Origin: RGIG1995 sp045587445
GTDB lineage: Bacteria > Bacillota > Clostridia > Oscillospirales > CAG-272
Direction of reading: 5' to 3'
Length of the DNA stretch: 34,848 nucleotides
Assembly (NCBI GenBank): GCA_045587445.1
Contig: JAZNCH010000003.1
Coordinates: 1-34,848 of the forward strand
Shown: one piece after another, positions 29,601 to 34,848 of the stretch
How positions within the stretch are numbered: the first letter of the stretch is position 1
Layout of the letters: every line of letters begins with the position of its first letter
Translations under genes and position numbers: made by a program
The notes under the pieces: model-generated
The model's database searches: none
What the model was told of the DNA's origin: nothing
The model's input: the letters and a program-made list of their open reading frames with translations, nothing else

Positions 29601-30840
29601 AAAAACACTCGTTGCCGGATATAAAGCCGAAATCGAAAGCGTCAAAGTGGATATTTTGAATGTGGAATTAGGTATCATCGGAGAAGCCTATGCAAACGAA
29701 CTTGGCGATAACGCCAAAGGGAAGCTACAAGATGCCTTAAATAAGGCTATTGAAGAAGGCATTGACTTCGATAATGAAAAGGTATGGAACGCTGACAAAG
29801 TTCGCGACCTGTTAGGTATGGATAGCTTGTCAAAAGAAGCGGCAGGAGCTATCGCGGATATGCTCGCTGGCGTTGCAGACCAGCTTGAATTAACAACAGT
29901 CAATGGAAAGTTAATTTTAGACCTTACTACCGAAGAAGGTACGGAGGAAAAAGTCAAAGAGAAAGTCGATAAGGAAATTCCAGACAAGGTGGAAAAGAAA
30001 CTCAAGGTTGACATTACCGCCGAGAAGAGAATTAAAAATCAAATTGACATTCTGGCTGAAGAGTTCAATATTCCCGAAAGTAAGGCGGCCTCTATTTTGT
30101 GGCAATTAAGCTCTGCAAAGACTATCCAAAACAAAGTAGAGATACTGGCTAAAGAGTTCGGTATTAACGAATTTGAGTCGAAAACTATCATATGGAAATT
30201 GTTCGGACAAAAGAACATCTTGAACACTTTACGATTTAGTGCAAGCGAATTTGGTCTGAAAAATAGCTACTCGTTCAGCCCGACAATCAACGTTAATCCC
30301 GTAAAAGGAACTGTAACACCTATCCGTTTCAGTTCCAACGGACTTGCTACCCAAGAGTTCCGTGGCGGTATCGTTGGCGGTTCCAGTAGTTATGAAGCAT
30401 TTGCCCGTGGTGGTATTGCAGGCTATTCTGACGGCGGTATGGTACGTGGTGGCGCAAGGCTGATTAAGGTAGCAGAAGAAGGTACTCCCGAAATGATTAT
30501 TCCGCTTTCCAGCCAACGCAGGGACCGTGGCATTAAACTGTGGGAGAAAGCAGGGGAAATGCTTGGCGTTGCAGGCTTCTTCCGTGGCGGACGTACTGAC
30601 AACGGTAACGAAGAAGCACACCTTAACCAATTCAGCGTTAAACCTGTATCAGTAGGCAATGACGTTAAGATTAACCTTGGCGGTATTCAAGTTTCCATCA
30701 GCGTTGACGCAAAAGGCTCTGCGAATGTAGTCGAAGACATTAAGGCTAAGAGCCACGAAATCGCAGAAATCATTGCAGGGGAATTTGCTGACGCTTTAGG
30801 CGGTCAGTTTGAAAATACCCCTTTGCGTGGAGGTGCTTGA
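26641..30840 (+). CDS. xkdO: Tail tape measure protein
   Basis: It has 1399 residues with AAAGGAGGTGAAAGTTA upstream. Its length sets tail length. The N-terminus is helical with two related blocks (KTWQAYAKVRD and KTWRAVVKVTD, about 105-150). Residues about 180-350 hold the tape measure core (YSSAQIGFSTLLGESRG, SEVIGQTQRMLAMGWNAED, GRLSTEELNQLAEAGISAKK). A long Gly/Ala-rich hydrophobic region (about 545-705) could insert in the host membrane. Charged coiled coils follow. The C-terminus has GGIAGYSDGGMVRGG and AEEGTPEMIIPLSSQRRDRG, typical of this family. It contains 31-residue repeats near 1131-1208. Confidence 0.92.
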   Translation: MSQHVTIDIEARFVDNVSGEAKSAADAVDKVGTSADEAKKPLDTLGKTKVKPRIDVDDNKYLKKIRAAEDKARKLGNTKTAMVLSAIDKASTVVSRIVNKARSIAGKTWQAYAKVRDSEALASLRKIGDLGRGIAGKTWRAVVKVTDYATTPLRKLKDMLFSIQTLVAGIMAGFAANKLIVQPVGLADAYSSAQIGFSTLLGESRGQQMMDDLDVFAKKTPFKSSEVIGQTQRMLAMGWNAEDIIKDMETIGDAAAATGKGSMGMQQIVTALSQIKTKGRLSTEELNQLAEAGISAKKYLAEGLGYGTGDEGIAAMTKDLEDGAIASGKALNALLAGMKEYQGMMDKTANETVAGLWSQIQDTFEINIFRRWGQGLQEGAKKSFGSVVKLLDEADGALEKFGDTVFEVGKNISNWLADKFEKAVERITNITGSFEFKEADLGKKLSMLWNGVIVDPLKEWWDGGGQEKTAETAGNIGRWMGEFITNGLLAIFGATEVLADGEGAANAGKSVAGSFVKGFLDAFDGSAITDALVKAISNVWDALPWWGKMLVGGYGVAKGVGLFNSVVGGITSLIGNIGVITGSAGAGTGLLGYGANTAISMGAGNLAGGASLGAGTLSALGLGATAGGIAGGVTVIKGGYDLYGAYKSYQAGDETEGRAKVASGGGALAGVGTGAAIGAMFGGPIGALIGAGIGGVAGWWAGDKAADSIRSANYESQEMKEALEDSSKSAEDVAQTFKKAKWENMKKHFGDIELSLSECERLADQIVWGDDMGSFEKFSSSVKNAEANLGALKSAAESTEKWMWKAGLGVKFNDKEIESIKKSFDDYISSSKSYLENKHYEFTASADLLLDLETKEGKAILEGGNAFYKAEQEKLEQYGKELGDELSKALENGIIDADEEKIILAAQEKIANITKKISQAEAEAEIELIKVKFGGGNLDLDSFETFMATMKTTLNERKLTAEEAFTVQVANLKLRFPKGGKQYEQELKTLVAGYKAEIESVKVDILNVELGIIGEAYANELGDNAKGKLQDALNKAIEEGIDFDNEKVWNADKVRDLLGMDSLSKEAAGAIADMLAGVADQLELTTVNGKLILDLTTEEGTEEKVKEKVDKEIPDKVEKKLKVDITAEKRIKNQIDILAEEFNIPESKAASILWQLSSAKTIQNKVEILAKEFGINEFESKTIIWKLFGQKNILNTLRFSASEFGLKNSYSFSPTINVNPVKGTVTPIRFSSNGLATQEFRGGIVGGSSSYEAFARGGIAGYSDGGMVRGGARLIKVAEEGTPEMIIPLSSQRRDRGIKLWEKAGEMLGVAGFFRGGRTDNGNEEAHLNQFSVKPVSVGNDVKINLGGIQVSISVDAKGSANVVEDIKAKSHEIAEIIAGEFADALGGQFENTPLRGGA
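30031..30264 (+). repeat. Tandem 31-residue (93-base) repeats in the tape measure
   Basis: Units begin at 30031 (IKNQIDILAEEFNIPESKAA), 30124 (IQNKVEILAKEFGINEFESK) and 30217 (ILNTLRFSASEFGL, partial). The period is exactly 93 bases; the bases have diverged more than the residue pattern. Confidence 0.75.
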
Positions 30841-30841
30841 T

Positions 30842-31588
30842 ATGGCTATCAGTACATTAGATATTGCTAATATTCTGCTTAACTCACACGTTGATATTAT
30901 CATCACTGAACGCTCAAAGGCTAAAGTAAAATCCATCTCCGATGTATTAAAGCTGACGCAGAAGTTCATCTATGTACCGTGGTTGCCCGAAGAAATCGAA
31001 TTTGATAATGGCGAAGGTAAATTTGCGGTTTATGACATCTTAGACAAAGGGGACGTTGCCGTCCCCAGCGGTGTCAGCTTAAAGCGGTATTCTTGGGAGG
31101 GCATATTTCCCGGTCTAAAACGAAATGAGTATTCAATGCTTAGAGGCGGTTTAAAGCTACCGCCAAGCCACTATCACACCATCCTAACCGAATGGAAAGA
31201 CAAAGGTACGCCGTTACATTTGCTTGTTGTAGGAACATCAATCAATGCTGACGTACTGATTGACGAGTACAACGGCGCATACAGTGGTGGCTTTGGTGAC
31301 ATTAAATACAACATATCGTTCATTGAAGATAAGGATATTGTCGTTTCAACTACCAAAATACCGGCGACAAAGCGGTCACAAACCAAAAGTAGCCAAAAGA
31401 CCTATACCGTTAAAAAAGGAGATACCCTTTGGGAAATATCCGAAAAACACCAAGGCGCAGGCTCGAAATGGCGAAATATTTATGACGCAAACAAAGACGT
31501 TATAGAGAAAACCGCAAGAAAACACGGCTTTAAGTCAAGCGATAACGGTTGGTGGATATTCCCTGGAACAGTATTGACGTTGCCGTAA
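30842..31588 (+). CDS. xkdP: LysM-containing tail/baseplate protein (XkdP-like)
   Basis: It has 248 residues from ATG 30842, with GGAGGTGCTTGAT upstream; a longer start at 30809 lies inside the tape measure gene. The N-terminal part (about 35-175) contains YVPWLPEEIEFDNGEGKFAV, LKRYSWEGIFPG and TPLHLLVVGTSINADVLIDE, typical of XkdP. The last 60 residues are a LysM peptidoglycan-binding domain (YTVKKGDTLWEISEKHQGAG, KWRNIYDANKDVI, GWWIFPGTVLTLP). It links the tape measure tip to the hub and to the cell wall. Confidence 0.88.
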   Translation: MAISTLDIANILLNSHVDIIITERSKAKVKSISDVLKLTQKFIYVPWLPEEIEFDNGEGKFAVYDILDKGDVAVPSGVSLKRYSWEGIFPGLKRNEYSMLRGGLKLPPSHYHTILTEWKDKGTPLHLLVVGTSINADVLIDEYNGAYSGGFGDIKYNISFIEDKDIVVSTTKIPATKRSQTKSSQKTYTVKKGDTLWEISEKHQGAGSKWRNIYDANKDVIEKTARKHGFKSSDNGWWIFPGTVLTLP

Positions 31589-31599
31589 AGGAGCAGATT

Positions 31600-32607
31600 A
31601 TGACAGCAGCGATTGGAAATCCAGTATATACAGTAATCATTAAAGCCGACGGCACAGAATACAACGTATCAGCTGCGCTTGAAAGTCTTAGTTTTGCAGA
31701 CCAGCAGAAGCAATTTGCTCAATGCGTAACAATGCAGATAGTCAACCAAAAAATAAACGATAGTTGGCTATCTGCTCTCCTAAAGGTTGGCTCTCGTGTA
31801 TATATCTACGCTGACGATGGTACGACTAAAGCAGAAGTATTCAGAGGTTTGGTGTGGACACGTTCTTACGGCTCTGCAAACGATGGTAAGGTATTAAAAT
31901 TAAAATGCTATGACAACCTTATCTATATGCAGGAATCAGAAGATTATCGGTTTTTTGCAAGCGGCAGAAGCACGGAAGATGCGATTAAAGCCTTGTGTGG
32001 CGATTGGGGCGTAACCGTTGAGTATAGTTATGACAGTATCACCAACACAAAGCTTGTCCTGCGTGGAAATCTATCAGACATTTTTACTGCTGACCTATTG
32101 GACTTGGTAAAGGACCGCACGGGGAAAAAATACGTCATTCGTAGCGAAAAAGACGTTATGAAGATTATGCACGTCGGTAAAAACGCTACGATATACAACC
32201 TAAAACGGCAAGAGAATGTTATCAACACGTCGAGTGAACACACGATGGATGGAATGATAACCAAAGTTATCATTTTAGGCAAAGAAGACAAAAACGACCG
32301 TGCGCCAGTCGAAGCGACGGAAAAAGGGAACGTAGCACGTTACGGAACGCTCCAAAAGGTTATCAATAAAAGCGAAAACGAAAGTCTTGCAGATGCCCGA
32401 AAAGAAGCGCAAAGCCTAATCGCGAAGAATGGTGAGCCAAAATGGACGTATGAAGTCGAAGCGGTAGACATTCCTTGGATTCGTAAAGGCGACAAGGTAT
32501 TTGTGAACGCAGGGGATATGGTGAATAAGAACTATATTGTTCTTAGTGTCAATCGGTCTATCAGTGGAAGTCGTAAAACAATGACTTTAACCGTAGAAAA
32601 CGAGTAG
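31600..32607 (+). CDS. xkdQ: Baseplate hub protein (XkdQ-like, gpD/gp27 group)
   Basis: It has 335 residues from ATG 31600, seven bases after AAAGGAG; an in-frame ATG at 31549 is inside the LysM gene. Features are DGTEYNVSAALESLSFADQQ, VTMQIVNQKINDSWLSALLK, GSRVYIYADDGTTKAEVFRG, LKLKCYDNLIYMQESEDYRF and later VAPVEAT-type and GEPKWTYEVEAVDIPWIRKG, then MTLTVENE. Hub proteins form the central ring under the tube. It directly precedes the spike-like gene. Confidence 0.88.
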   Translation: MTAAIGNPVYTVIIKADGTEYNVSAALESLSFADQQKQFAQCVTMQIVNQKINDSWLSALLKVGSRVYIYADDGTTKAEVFRGLVWTRSYGSANDGKVLKLKCYDNLIYMQESEDYRFFASGRSTEDAIKALCGDWGVTVEYSYDSITNTKLVLRGNLSDIFTADLLDLVKDRTGKKYVIRSEKDVMKIMHVGKNATIYNLKRQENVINTSSEHTMDGMITKVIILGKEDKNDRAPVEATEKGNVARYGTLQKVINKSENESLADARKEAQSLIAKNGEPKWTYEVEAVDIPWIRKGDKVFVNAGDMVNKNYIVLSVNRSISGSRKTMTLTVENE

Positions 32608-32616
32608 GAGGTATGT

Positions 32617-33045
32617 ATGCGAAGTAATTTACAAAGATATGGCGATGTACTTGCAAGCCGTACCAAAAAGACGGCTAATGCTGCCGTTCCGCTCTACCTC
32701 GAACTTGGAAAGATTGAGAGCAACCTATATCTCAAGGTTGATAGCGTGAAAGACCCCATCGCAAGCGACCAGTACCTAATTAGTCTATCGTTGACACACG
32801 AGAATTATTTTTCGTACAACGAAATGAATTCCAGCGCAGCCGCTCCCCATCATCACGAGGGCGGAACACACGCTCAAAAGGGCGGCTCCGGCTACCATAC
32901 CCACGATGATGGTCTTCATGACCACAGAATACCCTCCGTATTCCGTAAGCTCCAAGAGGGCGACCGTGTGCTTGTGGCGTGGTGTGGAGCGCAACCGGTT
33001 ATCGTTGATATAGTCGTGGCTGGCGACACTATTTCTATCAATTAG
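32617..33045 (+). CDS. xkdR: Baseplate spike-region protein (DUF2577, XkdR-like) with His-rich loop
   Basis: It has 142 residues with AGGAGGTATGT upstream. The DUF2577 pattern includes VPLYLELGKIESNLYLKVDS (24-43), YLISLSLTHENYFSYNEM and the beta end FRKLQEGDRVLVAWCGAQPV, VIDIVVAG-like. Residues 78-103 hold eight histidines (HHHEGGTH, HTHDDGLHDH), a loop well suited to bind a metal ion. Tail spike tips often hold iron or zinc; the loop may be the membrane-piercing tip. Order agrees with PBSX (XkdQ, XkdR, XkdS, XkdT). Confidence 0.83.
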   Translation: MRSNLQRYGDVLASRTKKTANAAVPLYLELGKIESNLYLKVDSVKDPIASDQYLISLSLTHENYFSYNEMNSSAAAPHHHEGGTHAQKGGSGYHTHDDGLHDHRIPSVFRKLQEGDRVLVAWCGAQPVIVDIVVAGDTISIN

Positions 33046-33056
33046 GAGGGGTGTGA

Positions 33057-33521
33057 ATGGCTAATAACTTATTTCCAGAGGGGTACGAAACAGAAGTAAT
33101 TGAGTTTCCGACACTCGCAGGCGATACCATTATAGGTTATAAACCCGGCATAGCCTTTGCTAATGAAGCGGGGGATTTTGTCCGTGATGGTAAGTATAGG
33201 CTTATTGATAATTCCGGTATTGAATCACTAAAAAACTGGATTATAAACTGCTTGCATACGCAAAGGTACGCTCATCTTGCTTACGATACTGACTTTGGTA
33301 TTGATATAGAAAGTGTTTTTAAGGCTGAAAGCCGTGCGGAAGCTGAAAGCATTTTAGCGAGGGAAATTACAGAGGCATTGCTGGCAGATAAGTATTCAAG
33401 GATAGAATACCTGTCCGATATGTCCTTTGAATGGACTGCCGCAGATGCCGTAGTAGTATCTTTCGTGGTACACGCAATCAACGCAGTAACCATTGATATA
33501 ACCACAAGCATTGCCGCATAG
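33057..33521 (+). CDS. xkdS: Baseplate wedge protein (DUF2634, XkdS / gp25-like)
   Basis: It has 154 residues; AGGAGGGGTGTGA precedes the ATG. It has an N-terminal substrate-like strand (YKPGIAFANEAGDFVRDGKY), SLKNWIINCLHTQRYAHLAYD, TDFGIDIESVF, then a helix AEAESILAREITEALLADKY and SRIEYLSDMSF. This is the gp25/lysozyme-like wedge fold of contractile tails, which starts sheath assembly at the baseplate. It is followed by the baseplate J gene after 17 bases. Confidence 0.85.
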   Translation: MANNLFPEGYETEVIEFPTLAGDTIIGYKPGIAFANEAGDFVRDGKYRLIDNSGIESLKNWIINCLHTQRYAHLAYDTDFGIDIESVFKAESRAEAESILAREITEALLADKYSRIEYLSDMSFEWTAADAVVVSFVVHAINAVTIDITTSIAA

Positions 33522-33538
33522 AAAGGAGCGTGAACTGT

Positions 33539-34696
33539 ATGAGTGAATTTATAAAACCCGATTTTCTTGAAAATACGAGTACGAATGATTTTCACAATGA
33601 AATGCTGACGGAACTGCCGTCGGACATTGACACCTCACAAGGCAATCATGTTTATAATCTGACACGTGCTTCTGCACTTATCGCAGCAAAAACCTGTGAG
33701 TTCATTGCCCCCGAAATCATTAAATTGATATTTCCCGAATGGTCTTATGGTAGCTTTCTTGATAATCACGCAAAATCAAGAAATATCTTTCGTAGGGCGG
33801 CAACGGCGGCAAATGGCTACATAACCGTAACCGTTTCCGAGGAAACTACCATCCCCGTAGGCTCCTTGTTTGCTACCGCTTCCATCAACGATGAGCCTTC
33901 CGTCTTTTATCAGACATTAGAAGAAGTCACTATTTTAAAAGGGGAAAGCGCGCAAGTACCCATTGAATGTACTGAAACAGGCATTGTCGGGAATACGCAA
34001 GCTGGCACCATTATTCTCGTAGCAAGTAAGCTGACAAACGTATCTGCCGTAATTAACGAAGAAGATATTACCGGTGGCACGGAAGAAGAGGACGACGAAA
34101 CCTTGTATGCTCGTATTGCCGAATACGATAGAACGCAAGGTGAATCTTATGTAGGCAACAAAGCTGACTTTAAGAGATGGGCGACCAGCGTTGATGGTGT
34201 AGGCGAAGCAACCGTTCTGTCCGCAACGGATGATAGCGGAACTGTCACCATAATTTTAACGGATATGAACGGTCAACCTGCCACCGAAAAACTGTGTGAA
34301 TCGGTTTATAATTATATTATGAAGCCCGACGACCCTTACAACCGTCTTGCTCCTGTAAACGCAATCCTCGTAGTAAAACCACCCGATACAATGCCTATCT
34401 GCATTAGGGCGACCATTGAGCTTGTGGCAGGAGCAGCCATTGAAGATGTAATGACTGCGTTCAAGTCTGCCGTTGCTCTCTATCTCCCTGTTGCGCTCGA
34501 CGACAAAGAAGTCAAATACACAAAAATCTGCAATATCTTAGGCGATACCGCAGGTGTAAATGACTATAAAGACGTTCTCATTGGCGCAAAGGTTGACGGA
34601 GCAGTTACCTACGACACGAAAAATATCCCCATTACAGATGTTCAACTCCCTGTTATCAACGAAGAAGACCTTATTCTGACAGGCGGAACAGTATAG
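33539..34696 (+). CDS. xkdT: Baseplate J-like protein
   Basis: It has 385 residues from ATG 33539, ten bases after AAGGAG; a GTG at 33530 is too close to that site. Typical features are MLTELPSDIDTSQGNHVYNL, KLIFPEWSYGSFLDNHAKSR, ATAANGYITVTVSEETTIPV, GSLFATASI, VPIECTETGIVGNTQAGTI, then NEEDITGGTEEEDDETLYAR and YVGNKADFKRWATSVDGVGE. It forms the wedge arms of the baseplate (gpJ/gp6 group). The spacing to the next gene is nine bases. Confidence 0.92.
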   Translation: MSEFIKPDFLENTSTNDFHNEMLTELPSDIDTSQGNHVYNLTRASALIAAKTCEFIAPEIIKLIFPEWSYGSFLDNHAKSRNIFRRAATAANGYITVTVSEETTIPVGSLFATASINDEPSVFYQTLEEVTILKGESAQVPIECTETGIVGNTQAGTIILVASKLTNVSAVINEEDITGGTEEEDDETLYARIAEYDRTQGESYVGNKADFKRWATSVDGVGEATVLSATDDSGTVTIILTDMNGQPATEKLCESVYNYIMKPDDPYNRLAPVNAILVVKPPDTMPICIRATIELVAGAAIEDVMTAFKSAVALYLPVALDDKEVKYTKICNILGDTAGVNDYKDVLIGAKVDGAVTYDTKNIPITDVQLPVINEEDLILTGGTV

Positions 34697-34705
34697 GAGG
34701 CAACA

Positions 34706-34848
34706 ATGAATTATCAAACAGAGTTAATGCGCTCAATCCTTAAAAGTGAACGGGCGCAACAGATGATTGATTATGTTTCTCCTATCTACGGTGACAGTTA
34801 TGTCGGACTATGGCTCTTTGAGGTAATGGGACAGTCTTGGGACAAGGT
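34706..34848 (+). CDS. xkdU: XkdU-like baseplate protein (3' partial)
   Basis: Only 47 codons are visible before the window ends. The ATG follows AGGAGGCAACA. The visible residues (NYQTELMRSILKSERAQQMI, then DYVSPIYGDSYVGLWLFEVM) match the start of DUF2313/XkdU proteins, which follow XkdT in PBSX-like phages and join tail fibres to the baseplate. Confidence 0.75.
   Translation, partial: MNYQTELMRSILKSERAQQMIDYVSPIYGDSYVGLWLFEVMGQSWDK

Overview
The window is a stretch of a tailed-phage genome (or prophage) with a contractile tail. Its packaging, head and tail genes follow the PBSX/XkdE-to-XkdU order found in Bacillota (Firmicutes) phages, with a Mu gp29/gpF-type portal and minor head pair. 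Strong ribosome binding sites (GGAGG), ATGA stop-start overlaps, moderate GC and CCA-encoding tRNA genes fit a Bacillota host. A Negativicutes or Clostridia host is my guess and is not shown by the sequence. Integrase, repressor, lysis and tail-fibre genes are not in view, and both ends cut genes (an SPFH protein at the left, an XkdU-like baseplate protein at the right).

Layout, left to right. (1) 1-1256: SPFH membrane protein and a small helix-turn-helix protein with its own promoter and terminator. (2) 1318-3807: early operon with a perfect TTGACA promoter; a winged-helix protein, a replisome-organiser-like protein, a DnaC-type helicase loader and a RusA resolvase. (3) 3885-6158: four translationally coupled genes encoding a ParB-like protein, a TGT/DpdA-like transglycosylase, a DUF6884-like protein and a YhhQ queuosine-precursor transporter. 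I read this as a salvage-type 7-deazaguanine DNA-modification cassette. (4) 6172-9218: small terminase, a NUMOD/HNH homing endonuclease, a two-gene XRE module with its own promoter, and a large terminase whose reading frame is broken just before the Walker A motif. (5) 9304-10564: ssb, a NinB-like protein and an HNH nuclease. (6) 10578-12987: portal and minor head protein, closed by a bidirectional terminator. (7) 13011-13649: a reverse-strand HNH endonuclease with its own promoter.

(8) 13944-18858 is the most unusual block. Three proteins share one tag of about 26 residues (KFNPYHD-x2-GRF-x2-AD...SFTYKPG), each joined to a different toxin-like enzyme domain: an ADP-ribosyltransferase-like domain (itself fused to the XkdF head protease), a papain-fold domain and a zincin-type metallopeptidase. 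Interleaved are a membrane-anchored protein, a DUF6275-like protein, tRNA-Ser(GCT), tRNA-Thr(TGT), a large inverted-repeat element and two small ORFs. Because the tag sits on the head protease and the block lies between the minor head and scaffold genes, I infer that these are virion-packaged effectors delivered with the DNA.

(9) 18905-34848: scaffold, decoration protein, major capsid, head-tail connectors, tail terminator, YqzN/YkzM-like protein, sheath, tube, tail chaperone with a probable frameshift extension, a 1399-residue tape measure, LysM protein, hub, spike-like DUF2577 protein, XkdS, baseplate J protein and the start of XkdU.
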